From assembly GCA_031268065.1 (NCBI GenBank), contig JAIRXX010000229.1, forward strand, positions 1 to 11,031: 11,031 bases of DNA, read 5' to 3'. Origin of the DNA: Propionibacteriaceae bacterium (GTDB lineage Bacteria; Actinomycetota; Actinomycetes; Propionibacteriales; Propionibacteriaceae). The translations under genes and the position numbers were made by a program. The notes below the pieces were generated by a model. The model had not been told where the DNA came from. It saw nothing but the letters and a program-made list of their open reading frames with translations, and ran no database searches. Positions 1-6,508 of the stretch are shown here, one piece after another. The stretch's first letter is position 1, and each line of letters begins with the position of its first letter.

Positions 1-105
1 GTTACTTTCTTTGATCCGGCTGGTGACAACGGCGGCGTCTGCTGTCAAGCCCTGCGGCTCGATTCCCTTCAGCGCGACCCGCACGTCCTCGCGTCGCTCC
101 GCCAT
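1..105 (-). CDS. possible hypothetical protein, N-terminal part, runs off left edge
   Basis: An open frame on the minus strand starts at ATG 105-103 and stays open for 35 codons to the window edge. It begins MAERREDVRVALKG and continues hydrophilic and charged, with no signal peptide or membrane segment. A purine-rich GGGCGAG lies seven bases upstream of the ATG and could serve as ribosome-binding site. It follows the DUF4143 remnant on the same strand and in the same frame, about 80 bases after that remnant's stop. I do not recognise the family. With only 35 residues visible, it may also be a chance open frame. Confidence 0.35.
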   Translation of the reverse strand, partial: MAERREDVRVALKGIEPQGLTADAAVVTSRIKESN

Positions 106-183
106 CGCCTGGCTCGCCCTGGCTCGGCTAAATAGTACGGGAAATTCAGCGAATCCACGGGTTCTGGGCCAACCGGTGCGGCT

Positions 184-573
184 TTACTGTGCGGCGGACT
201 CCCAGAGGACCGAGAGCGGCAACCCGTAGATCTTCTCGCCAAGCAGGTATCCCTGCTCGGTCAGGCCCAGCACCGCACCACCGAAGAAGCGCGATCCGAG
301 ACGTGCGCCTAGGGTACGGATGGCTTTCGTGTGTTCTGGCCGGTAGCTCTGTGACGCTTTGACCGCTAGCAAGAAAATGCAGCCAGCGGCGTATTCAATG
401 GCCAGATCAACTTCAAGGCCATTCCGGTCGCGGAAGTGGTAGCCGTTGAAATCTTCTGCGGACCAGGTGCGTTGCTTGATAAGTTCGCCAGCGGCGAAAG
501 CTTCGAGCAGGCCGCCCAATGGCTCCGACCCTTGAATCGGCGCCAAATTTTCCGGGCGGATTCCGGCCAGGGG
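184..573 (-). pseudogene. DUF4143-domain ATPase, C-terminal remnant
   Basis: The minus-strand frame ending at TAA 186-184 encodes about 130 residues typical of the DUF4143 domain, the C-terminal half of a common bacterial AAA-type ATPase family. Visible hallmarks in order are a GGLLEAFAAGELIKQ helix, HFRDRNGLEVDLAIE (the Rd-x-x-G-x-EVD signature), a LLAVKAS strand where the family usually has EVKAS, and a closing LPLSVLW (family P-[IV]-x-x-LW). The ATPase part (Walker A and B) and the first half of DUF4143 are missing. The frame stays open to 888, but the residues encoded upstream of about 573 look like antisense of the neighbouring transporter gene, not like the family. No start codon or ribosome-binding site is evident near the break. 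I read it as a 5'-truncated gene decaying in place. A short expressed C-terminal protein is less likely. Confidence 0.6.
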
Positions 574-808
574 GCTGGGGCGATTCGCCACGCTGGTGGC
601 GGGTACGTCGTTGACCTGCCGACGGCCATCCGCAGGCTTGGAACGACCAGGGCTGACGAAAGCCCGTGCGGACAGGCGCAAGCTGCACAAAGGTGCAGCT
701 AAACCCATTGAGGCTGAACCACGGCTGGACATAGTGTCAGTGATGACGGTTTGTGTGATCGTCCCTGCTGGCGATGGTGCCCGCAGGCAGCTATTGAGAG
801 CAGAAATT
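574..808. other. intergenic region with no recognisable gene
   Basis: About 235 bases separate the DUF4143 remnant from the MFS transporter. Open frames here on both strands give low-complexity or antisense-like peptides without family resemblance. The transporter's frame is open back to ATG 596, but the extra 71 residues do not resemble the family and the good start is ATG 809. The transporter promoter probably lies here, yet I could not pick out a convincing -35/-10 pair. Confidence 0.4.
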
Positions 809-2314
809 ATGAGTGAAACATCCCCCCCCCCTGAGTCGAAAGCTCCGCAACTAGCACTCGGCAGTGGTGAGAAACCCACCACGCGCAAAATGTGGGCTTG
901 GGCGCTCTGGGACGTCGGTACCCAGCCCTTCTATTCGGTGATCACGACCTTCGTTTTCGCCACCTACATTGTGTCCGCCGCCTTCGCGCTGCCCGACCAA
1001 CCAAACGGGCCGACTCAGGCGTTGACCATCTCGACCACCATCGGCGCGGTCTTCATCGCGCTGTTGGCGCCCATCACCGGCCAGACATCGGACCGGACCG
1101 GCAAGACGGTGCGCAATCTGAAATATCTCACCTGGGCGCTCGCCATCGTCTCGATGTGCCTGGTATTCACCTCGCCCGGCCCGGAATGGCTGTGGTTCGG
1201 CCTGATCCTGCTGGCCGGCGGCACCGTCCTGGGTGAAATCGCCTGGGTGAACTACAACGCGCTCATCGAGCGTGTCGCCACCCCGAAGAACATTGGAAAA
1301 GTGTCCGGTTTCGGATGGGGCATGGGCTACGTCGGCGGAATCTGCATGTTGTTCCTGACGCTGGTCCTCTTCGTCAATCCCGACGTCGGCATCTTCGGGC
1401 TAACCGACTGCGCGGACTCGTCTGGAGCGTGGGTATCCTGCAACGCCGAAGATGGCACTTCGCTGATCGGCGTTACCGAAGGCCTCACCTACACCGCGCT
1501 GAAGCTGCGCGTCGCAATGGTAGCGGTCGGTTTGTGGAATCTGATCTGGACCGCCCCGATCTTCATTTCGATGAAGGACAAGGCTCCCGAGGAAAACATC
1601 GAGAAGCTCGGCGTCATCGGCTCCTACAAGGCCCTTTTCCAAACCATAGCCAAGCTGTGGCGGACCCAGCGCCATGTCGCCTACTTCCTGCTGGCTTCAG
1701 CGTTGTTCCGGGACGGGCTGGCAGGCATCTTCGCCTTTGGCGCAGTGGTCGCCGCCGTCAGCTTCGGCTTCTCCACGCCAACGATCATCCTTTTCGGCAT
1801 GGCGGCCAATGTGGTCGCCGGGGTGGCGACGATGCTATTTGGCATCTTGGACGACAGGATCGGCCCGAAGACAGTCATCCTGATCGCCCTGGCAGTCTTG
1901 GTGATCACCTCGGTGCTGGTCTTCGTTTTGCACGACCCGGCCTATGCGATCCCGGCGGGTGCTCCCGGATACGACCAGGCGAAAGTGGAAGCTGGCCAGG
2001 CGGTGTTCTGGGTGGTCGGACTATTGATGAGCGCTTGCGTTGGGCCAGCACAGTCTGCGTCCCGGTCGTTCTTGGCCCGCATCATCCCCGAGGGCCAGTC
2101 CGGTGAGATTTTCGGCCTCTACACCACGACAGGTCGGGTTATTTCCTTCCTGTCTCCGCTGCTGTTCGGCGCTTTCGTCACACTCGGCGTTGCGGTCATG
2201 GGTGCCGACCAGTCGGTCCAGCATTGGGGCTATATCGGCCTGGCCATCTGCCTGGCGGCAGGTTTCGCCGTGCTGATCCCGGTGAAAGCCAAGCCGGAGG
2301 TCATGGAGACCTAA
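809..2314 (+). CDS. MFS transporter, UMF1 / Atg22-like family
   Basis: This 501-residue integral membrane protein belongs to the UMF1 branch of the major facilitator superfamily (Atg22-like), by resemblance. The substrate is unknown; members are annotated as effluxers, and the eukaryotic Atg22 exports amino acids from the vacuole. The hydrophilic N-terminus (residues 1-25) is followed by WAWALWDVGTQPFYSVITTFVFATY, equivalent to the WALYDWANSAF start of TM1. The TM2-TM3 loop carries GQTSDRTGKT. Near the C-terminus are GPAQSASRSFLARIIPE and GEIFGLYTTTGRVISFLSPLLFG, the most conserved family segment. About 12 membrane segments are expected. ATG 809 is chosen over ATG 596 because GAGAG sits eight bases before it and homology starts shortly after; ATG 890 (Met28) is a third possibility. 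Codons 5-8 contain ten consecutive C. The gene stands alone, ahead of the carboxytransferase operon. Confidence 0.85.
   Translation: MSETSPPPESKAPQLALGSGEKPTTRKMWAWALWDVGTQPFYSVITTFVFATYIVSAAFALPDQPNGPTQALTISTTIGAVFIALLAPITGQTSDRTGKTVRNLKYLTWALAIVSMCLVFTSPGPEWLWFGLILLAGGTVLGEIAWVNYNALIERVATPKNIGKVSGFGWGMGYVGGICMLFLTLVLFVNPDVGIFGLTDCADSSGAWVSCNAEDGTSLIGVTEGLTYTALKLRVAMVAVGLWNLIWTAPIFISMKDKAPEENIEKLGVIGSYKALFQTIAKLWRTQRHVAYFLLASALFRDGLAGIFAFGAVVAAVSFGFSTPTIILFGMAANVVAGVATMLFGILDDRIGPKTVILIALAVLVITSVLVFVLHDPAYAIPAGAPGYDQAKVEAGQAVFWVVGLLMSACVGPAQSASRSFLARIIPEGQSGEIFGLYTTTGRVISFLSPLLFGAFVTLGVAVMGADQSVQHWGYIGLAICLAAGFAVLIPVKAKPEVMET
822..831 (+). repeat. poly-C tract (10 C) in the MFS transporter's 5' coding end
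   Basis: Ten consecutive cytosines span codons 5-8 (Ser-Pro-Pro-Pro) of the MFS transporter. Homopolymers of this length are prone to slipped-strand length change. Gain or loss of one C would shift the frame before any membrane segment, although Met28 (ATG 890) could still allow internal initiation. The tract is seen directly; variability is inference. Confidence 0.9.
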
Positions 2315-2338
2315 CAGGCGACCGCGCTAGCCAACGCG

Positions 2339-2393
2339 AGGCCCCTGCCCTGCGAGGACCGCCAACAGACGGCGACTCAACGGGCGGGGGCCT
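2339..2393 (+). terminator. nested stem-loop after the MFS gene, possible terminator without U-tract
   Basis: AGGCCCCTGCCC (2339-2350) pairs with GGGCGGGGGCCT (2382-2393), giving 12 base pairs with one G-U wobble. The intervening loop itself contains CGCC (2360-2363) pairing with GGCG (2371-2374) around a seven-base loop. It begins 25 bases after the transporter's stop codon, as expected for a terminator, but is followed by TGTGGCG and not by a T-run. It could end transcription in a factor-dependent way, protect the mRNA 3' end, or be a chance product of GC-rich sequence. Confidence 0.45.
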
Positions 2394-2424
2394 TGTGGCG
2401 TACGCTCCTGTCAGAAATATCTCA

Positions 2425-2474
2425 GCTGGGCGCCCGCCGCCGTGACAATGGGCCTGATGCCCACCGCGCCCAGC
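2425..2474 (+). other. two-tier inverted repeat, candidate RNA structure
   Basis: GCTGGGCGC (2425-2433) is perfectly complementary to GCGCCCAGC (2466-2474). Inside the 32-base interval TGGGC (2449-2453) pairs with GCCCA (2459-2463) around CTGAT. The result is a stem with an apical hairpin, possible on either strand. Function is not known. A third, smaller stem GCTCC/GGAGC follows at 2494-2516. Confidence 0.4.
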
Positions 2475-2556
2475 CCAGGTTGGCCGTAGTCAGGCTCCCG
2501 TTCCCAGCTGTGGAGCAAATGGGCCGTACACATTCGCCCATAAGGCCAGGAAACTC

Positions 2557-2636
2557 AAATCTTTGTGGGAGCTGTCCACTATTCGGATATGCTTCTCGCC
2601 GTGCGTCCCGAAACCAGGGGCCGCAAAGATTTTTTT
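2557..2636 (+). promoter_or_regulatory. inverted repeat plus T-tract: attenuator or operator candidate
   Basis: AAATCTTTGTGG (2557-2568) is complementary to CCGCAAAGATTT (2621-2632) with a single G-T wobble, and the right arm runs into seven T at 2630-2636. If transcription starts upstream of 2557 this would form a long-loop stem ending in a U-tract, like an intrinsic attenuator. The left arm could instead pair locally, GTGG (2565-2568) with CCAC (2576-2579), giving a competing fold. A weak promoter reading also exists: TTGTGG (2563-2568), a 19-base spacer and TATGCT (2588-2593). In that case the left arm overlaps the -35 and the repeat could be an operator. The gene start is 25 bases after the T-tract. 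Confidence 0.4.
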
Positions 2637-2661
2637 GGTCCGACCATGAAAGACTACTGCT

Positions 2662-4164
2662 ATGAGTCAGCGTAAAATTGGAGTGACGGAGCTAGTCCTG
2701 CGCGACGGCCACCAAAGCCTGTTAGCCACCAGAATGGCACTTGAAGACATGGTTGATGCCTGTGAGGCCATCGACAAGGCGGGTTATTGGAGCGTCGAGT
2801 GTTGGGGCGGAGCCACCTACGACTCTTGTATTAGATTCCTCAACGAGGATCCCTGGGTGCGGCTGCGCACCTTCCGCGAATTAATGCCGAACACCAAGTT
2901 GCAGATGTTGCTGCGCGGGCAAAACCTGCTCGGCTACCGCCACTACGAAGATGAAGTGGTGGACCGCTTCGTGCTGAAATCAGCCGAGAACGGCATGGAC
3001 GTCTTCCGGGTCTTCGACGCCCTGAACGATCCCCGCAACCTGGAACGGGCGATGAAGTCCGTGCAGGTTGCCAAGAAGATCAACCCCAACGTCCACGCTC
3101 AAGGCACGATCTGCTACACCATCTCCCCCGTCCACACTGTGGAGGGCTATGTGAAGACGGCCGGACGGCTGCTTGAGATGGGCGCAGAGTCGATCTGCCT
3201 CAAAGATATGGCCGCGCTGCTCCAACCCCAGCCTGCCTACGACATCATCCGGGGCATCAAAGAGGCTTACGGCGAAGACACGATGGTGCAGGTGCATTGC
3301 CACTCCACCTCTGGTGTGACCCTGGTGGCCTTGCAGAAGGCGATCGAGGCTGGCGCCGACGTGGTGGACACCTCGATATCATCGATGTCGCTCGGCCCAG
3401 GCCACAATCCCACCGAATCGCTGGTCGCCATGCTTGAGGGCACGCCGTACACCACCGATCTGGATTACGACACCCTGTTGCAGATTCGCGACCACTTCGC
3501 CAAGATTCGCCCCAAGTATGCGGCGTTCGAGTCCACCGTGCTGGTGGACACCGACATTCTCAAGTCGCAAATCCCCGGTGGGATGCTCTCCAACCTGGAG
3601 AGCCAGCTCAAGGCGCAGGGCGCGGGCGACAAGTTGCGCGAGGTGATGGAGATGATCCCGTTGGTGAAGGCCGACGCCGGGCATCCCCCGTTGGTCACCC
3701 CGACGTCGCAGATCGTCGGAACTCAGGCCGTATTCAATGTGCTGATGGGGCCGTACAAGCGGATGACCGGCGAATTCGCCGATCTGATGTTGGGCTACTA
3801 CGGCGAGTCGTTGGGCGAGCGCAATCCAGATGTGGTCAAGATCGCGGAGCAGCAGGCTGGCAAGCCAGTCATCACTGACCGCCCGGCGAACCATTTGGAG
3901 CCGGAATGGGATTCCCTGGTCGCCGATGCGGCCAAGCTGGATGGCTACGACGGCACTGAGGAAGATGTGCTCACCTACGCCATGTTCCCCAACGTCGCGC
4001 CCACTTTCTTCGCCGCGCGGGCAGAGGGTCCGAAGTCGGTCGCCAAGACCGAGGCCCAATTGAAGGCTGAGGCTGAGAATCAAGGCAAGGGGCTGACCGG
4101 ACCGGTCAATTACAAGATTTCCCTTGGCGGACGCCAGCACAGCGTCAAAGTAGAGCCGGCGTGA
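2662..4164 (+). CDS. methylmalonyl-CoA carboxytransferase 5S subunit
   Basis: This 500-residue cytosolic subunit catalyses the second half-reaction of transcarboxylase: it moves the carboxyl group from carboxybiotin on the 1.3S carrier to pyruvate, forming oxaloacetate. The N-terminal half is an HMGL-like TIM barrel. Visible active-site elements are LRDGHQS with Asp15, Lys181 in CLKDMAALL (the lysine carboxylated in homologues), and His212 and His214 in VHCHST, the metal ligands (cobalt or zinc in the P. freudenreichii enzyme). Roughly residues 280-470 form the PYC/OADA carboxylase domain, with FESTVLVDT, SQIPGGMLSNLESQL and TPTSQIVGTQAVFNVL. The length is close to the roughly 505 residues of the P. 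freudenreichii 5S; the N-terminus is a few residues shorter. ATG 2662 is preceded by GAAAGA at a spacing of about nine bases. It is the first gene of the operon. Pyruvate carboxylase or oxaloacetate decarboxylase alpha is less likely given the adjacent 12S and 1.3S genes and the absence of a membrane beta subunit. Confidence 0.95.
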   Translation: MSQRKIGVTELVLRDGHQSLLATRMALEDMVDACEAIDKAGYWSVECWGGATYDSCIRFLNEDPWVRLRTFRELMPNTKLQMLLRGQNLLGYRHYEDEVVDRFVLKSAENGMDVFRVFDALNDPRNLERAMKSVQVAKKINPNVHAQGTICYTISPVHTVEGYVKTAGRLLEMGAESICLKDMAALLQPQPAYDIIRGIKEAYGEDTMVQVHCHSTSGVTLVALQKAIEAGADVVDTSISSMSLGPGHNPTESLVAMLEGTPYTTDLDYDTLLQIRDHFAKIRPKYAAFESTVLVDTDILKSQIPGGMLSNLESQLKAQGAGDKLREVMEMIPLVKADAGHPPLVTPTSQIVGTQAVFNVLMGPYKRMTGEFADLMLGYYGESLGERNPDVVKIAEQQAGKPVITDRPANHLEPEWDSLVADAAKLDGYDGTEEDVLTYAMFPNVAPTFFAARAEGPKSVAKTEAQLKAEAENQGKGLTGPVNYKISLGGRQHSVKVEPA

Positions 4165-4175
4165 GGTAGAACCAA

Positions 4176-5735
4176 ATGGCAGCAAAACCAGTACCTATGG
4201 CTGATCGCGTCAAGAGCCTGAAAGAGGCTCGGACGCGCAATCAGGCCGGTGGTGGCCAAGCCCGCGTTGAGAAGCAGCATTCCCAGGGCAAGTTGACCGC
4301 GCGGGAGCGCATCGACTCGCTCTTGGACGCTGACAGCTTCAACGAAGTGGGCTTGTTCCGCAAGAACCGCACCACCACATTCGGCATGGATAAGGCCAAT
4401 ATGCCCGCCGAGGGCGTTGTGACTGGCTCAGGGACAGTCCTGGGCCGCCCGATCCACGTTGCCAGCCAAGACTTCACCGTCATGGGTGGCTCTGCGGGCG
4501 AGAGCCACAACAAGAAGGTCGTCGAGCAGATGTTTTCGGCCATGCAGGCCGGGACGCCGTTCGTCATCTTCAACGATTCTGGCGGCGCGCGCATCCAAGA
4601 GGGCATCGATTCGCTGTCCGGCTACGGGCAAGTGTTCTACGCGAATGTGGCGGCCTCTGGAGTGATCCCGCAGGTTTGCGTCATCGCCGGCCCCTGCGCC
4701 GGTGGCGCGGTCTACTCGCCAGCCCTGGCTGACTACGTGATCCAGACGCGCAAGGCGCAGATGTTCATCACCGGCCCGAATGTGATCAAGCAGGTCACCG
4801 GTGAGGATATTTCCGGCGATGCCCTGGGCGGCGCGGATGCGCACCAGGCCGTTTCCGGGGTGAATCATTTCGTGGCAAATGACGATGAAGAAGCCATTCT
4901 GATCTGCAAGAAGCTGCTCAGCTTCCTGCCGCAGAATTGCGACGAAGAACCGCCTATCGTAGACCTCGATCCAGACATGTCCTACGACGAAGAGCTGGCT
5001 GCGGTCGTCCCGGTCGCGGACAAGCAGGGCTACGATGTGCGAGACGTCATCAAGCGGGTCGTGGACTGCGAGGACTTCCTCGAAGTGCAGGCTGGCTACG
5101 CCAAAAACATCGTCGTCGGATACGCGCGGATCAATGGCCGCAGCGTTGGCATCGTTGCGAATCAGCCATCGCAGCTCGCTGGGGTGCTCGACATCAACGC
5201 CTCTGACAAGGGGTCGCGCTTCGTCAACACCTGTGACGCCTTCAACATCCCGATCGTGACTTTCGTGGACGTGCCCGGCTACCTGCCCGGCGTCGCCCAA
5301 GAGCACGGAGGCATCATCCGCCACGGCGCGAAGATGCTCTACGCTTATTCGCGGGCCACGGTGCCCCTGGTCACGGTCATCCTGCGCAAGGCTTACGGCG
5401 GTTCCTATCTGGCTATGGCCGCCCGCGACCTTGGCGCCGACCGGGTGTTTGCCTGGCCGACCGCAGAGGTGGCGGTGATGGGCGCCGAAGGTGCGGCAGC
5501 GGTCGTATTCCGCAAGGAGATCGAGTCTGCCGCAGACCCCGCCGCAGCGAGGGAAGAGAAGATTCAGGAGTATCGGGACACCTTCTCTACTCCGTTTATG
5601 GCAGCGGCCCGTGGCTTGGTGGATGAGATCATCGATCCTGGTGAGACCAGGGCGAAGCTCGCCAATGCTCTGGAATTGCTGGCGAACAAGCGCAAGCAGA
5701 AGCCAGCCAAACGGCATGGCATCGAGCCGGTGTGA
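4176..5735 (+). CDS. methylmalonyl-CoA carboxytransferase 12S subunit
   Basis: This 519-residue carboxyltransferase-domain protein catalyses the first half-reaction, transferring the carboxyl of (S)-methylmalonyl-CoA to biotin on the 1.3S subunit and releasing propionyl-CoA. It has the two crotonase-like halves of the acyl-CoA carboxylase beta family. The N-half contains VEKQHSQGKLTARERI, DFTVMGGSAGE, DSGGAR (134-139) and GPCAGGA (172-178). The C-half contains GYDVRDVI, FVDVPGYLPG, RHGAKMLYAY, RKAYGGSYLAM (404-414) and MGAEGAA (435-441). The GGA-type glycines form the oxyanion holes of the family. The length matches the roughly 524 residues of the P. freudenreichii 12S subunit, which forms a hexameric core. 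ATG 4176 lies 11 bases after the 5S stop, with GAGG at 4163-4166 overlapping that stop codon, suggesting coupled translation. Sequence alone cannot wholly exclude a propionyl-CoA carboxylase beta chain, but the operon makes transcarboxylase the best reading. Confidence 0.95.
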   Translation: MAAKPVPMADRVKSLKEARTRNQAGGGQARVEKQHSQGKLTARERIDSLLDADSFNEVGLFRKNRTTTFGMDKANMPAEGVVTGSGTVLGRPIHVASQDFTVMGGSAGESHNKKVVEQMFSAMQAGTPFVIFNDSGGARIQEGIDSLSGYGQVFYANVAASGVIPQVCVIAGPCAGGAVYSPALADYVIQTRKAQMFITGPNVIKQVTGEDISGDALGGADAHQAVSGVNHFVANDDEEAILICKKLLSFLPQNCDEEPPIVDLDPDMSYDEELAAVVPVADKQGYDVRDVIKRVVDCEDFLEVQAGYAKNIVVGYARINGRSVGIVANQPSQLAGVLDINASDKGSRFVNTCDAFNIPIVTFVDVPGYLPGVAQEHGGIIRHGAKMLYAYSRATVPLVTVILRKAYGGSYLAMAARDLGADRVFAWPTAEVAVMGAEGAAAVVFRKEIESAADPAAAREEKIQEYRDTFSTPFMAAARGLVDEIIDPGETRAKLANALELLANKRKQKPAKRHGIEPV

Positions 5736-5753
5736 GTTGTGAAAGGCGATGAG

Positions 5754-5969
5754 ATGAGTAACGAACAAGAATTGACCGATTTGGTCAAGAAGCTGACCAA
5801 GCAGATCGCGGATCTCCAATTCCAGATCAAGAGCCTGAAGGCCAAGACTGGCGCAACCATTCCCGAGGAGCACCTGGCGACGATTGCCGCCGCTGTGGCT
5901 GCCTATCTCGGCTATGAGGGTGAACCGCGTCAGCCACATTTCAATGCTCCCAAGGCCCTAAGTCGTTAA
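5754..5969 (+). CDS. small coiled-coil protein of the carboxytransferase operon
   Basis: A 71-residue acidic-to-basic cytosolic protein sits between the 12S and 1.3S genes. Residues 5-33 (QELTDLVKKL followed by TKQIADLQFQIKSLKAK) show heptad-like leucine/isoleucine spacing and should form a coiled coil. Then comes PEEHLATIAAAVAAYLGYEG, an alanine-rich helix of a kind I recall in small proteins beside biotin-dependent decarboxylase genes, and a basic tail ending KALSR. There is no signal peptide, membrane segment or catalytic motif. ATG 5754 is preferred over GTG 5739 because GAAAGG (5741-5746) lies seven bases upstream of it. The gene starts 18 bases after the 12S stop and ends 9 bases before the 1.3S start, so it is surely co-transcribed. 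By position it may be an assembly or stabilising partner, comparable in idea to the epsilon subunits of actinobacterial acyl-CoA carboxylases. That role is inference. Confidence 0.8.
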   Translation: MSNEQELTDLVKKLTKQIADLQFQIKSLKAKTGATIPEEHLATIAAAVAAYLGYEGEPRQPHFNAPKALSR

Positions 5970-5978
5970 GGATTAAAA

Positions 5979-6335
5979 ATGAAACTGAAAGTAACCGTTG
6001 ACCAGATTCCCTACGAGGTTGACGTCGAAGTGCAGAAGGACGCTGCCCAACTGGGCGCTGTCGTGATTGGTGGCGGCGGTGTCGCACCAGCTGCTCCTGT
6101 CGCCGGTGGCGCGGCAGCAGCCGGGAACGCTGTGCCAGCTCCGCTGGCTGGTACGGTATTGCGACATTCGGTCGAGGTGGGCGCGTCAGTCAAGGCTGGC
6201 GATGTCCTGCTGGTGCTGGAAGCAATGAAGATGGAGACCGATGTCAACAGCCCGCGCGATGGCGTGGTCAAGGCATTCTTGGCCGATCCAGGCACCGCCG
6301 TGGCTGTCGGCCAGGGTTTGGTCGAGGTGGAGTAG
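5979..6335 (+). CDS. methylmalonyl-CoA carboxytransferase 1.3S biotin carrier subunit
   Basis: This 118-residue biotin carboxyl carrier shuttles the carboxyl group between the 12S and 5S active sites. It opens with MKLKVTV, as the P. freudenreichii 1.3S does; this N-terminal segment tethers the carrier to the other subunits. Residues 32-54 are a flexible Gly/Ala/Pro linker. Residues 53-118 form the biotinyl/lipoyl domain, with PAPLAGTV and the canonical EAMKMET; Lys84 is the biotin attachment site. The linker is slightly shorter than in the roughly 123-residue P. freudenreichii protein. AAGGA (5968-5972), overlapping the previous stop codon, stands six bases before ATG 5979. Biotin ligase is not encoded in this window. 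It is the last gene of the operon, followed 55 bases later by a strong hairpin. Confidence 0.95.
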   Translation: MKLKVTVDQIPYEVDVEVQKDAAQLGAVVIGGGGVAPAAPVAGGAAAAGNAVPAPLAGTVLRHSVEVGASVKAGDVLLVLEAMKMETDVNSPRDGVVKAFLADPGTAVAVGQGLVEVE

Positions 6336-6390
6336 CCGCTGCCTTTTTTACACACCAGGTTGAGGCGTGAGCCGATTCCCCGGTGTTGGT

Positions 6391-6421
6391 GATCGTCCCC
6401 CGGCCAGTCCGGGGGACGATC
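6391..6421 (+). terminator. perfect 13-bp hairpin closing the carboxytransferase operon
   Basis: GATCGTCCCCCGG (6391-6403) and CCGGGGGACGATC (6409-6421) form a perfect 13-base-pair stem around the five-base loop CCAGT. It starts 55 bases after the 1.3S stop codon. Only AATTTC follows, so the U-tract is poor, as is common for actinobacterial terminators. The symmetry would let it work on either strand, but no minus-strand gene abuts it. Confidence 0.75.
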
Positions 6422-6471
6422 AATTTCTGGCGGGCAAGTGGTTTTTGCTGTGCGGTTTCTGTCCGTGTTGG

Positions 6472-6501
6472 TTGTCGGGATTTCCGCTGGGTCCATAAGC
6501 T
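6472..6501 (+). promoter_or_regulatory. candidate promoter for the lipoprotein pair, possibly leaderless
   Basis: TTGTCG (6472-6477) and TAAGCT (6496-6501) are separated by 18 bases and resemble sigma-A -35 and -10 (TANNNT) elements. Transcription would then begin about seven bases later, at or next to ATG 6509. No Shine-Dalgarno sequence precedes that ATG, which fits a leaderless message. The match is modest, so the call is tentative. Confidence 0.35.
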
Positions 6502-6508
6502 GTTTGGT

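Larger units (their letters stand above)
2315..2661. other. 347-base structured intergenic region before the carboxytransferase operon
   Basis: No credible gene occupies this gap; the open frame at 2393-2665 encodes a peptide without family resemblance and lacks a good ribosome-binding site. The region holds four inverted-repeat elements (2339-2393, 2425-2474, 2494-2516 and 2557-2632), a repeated GGCCGTA (2482-2488 and 2522-2528), and a run of seven T at 2630-2636. It must contain the promoter of the downstream operon. I saw no GCCACTG-type B12 box and no motif of another riboswitch that I recognise. Confidence 0.6.

Noticed and set aside
753..763. GTGATCGTCCC shared with the start of the hairpin at 6389-6399
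   Set aside because: Only 11 bases match and no second arm accompanies the upstream copy; treated as chance.
596..808. 71-residue N-terminal extension of the MFS transporter from ATG 596
   Set aside because: The extension is hydrophilic and unlike the family, while ATG 809 has a ribosome-binding site and leads directly into the conserved first segment.
2315..2661. Cobalamin riboswitch upstream of the carboxytransferase operon
   Set aside because: Tempting because the propionate pathway uses B12 and 5S can bind cobalt, but no B12-box-like GCCACTG or matching architecture is visible.
4428..5939. Long minus-strand open frame (503 codons) opposite the 12S subunit
   Set aside because: It is antisense to an unmistakable carboxyltransferase gene, its composition is typical of the reverse reading of GC-rich codons, and it resembles no family.
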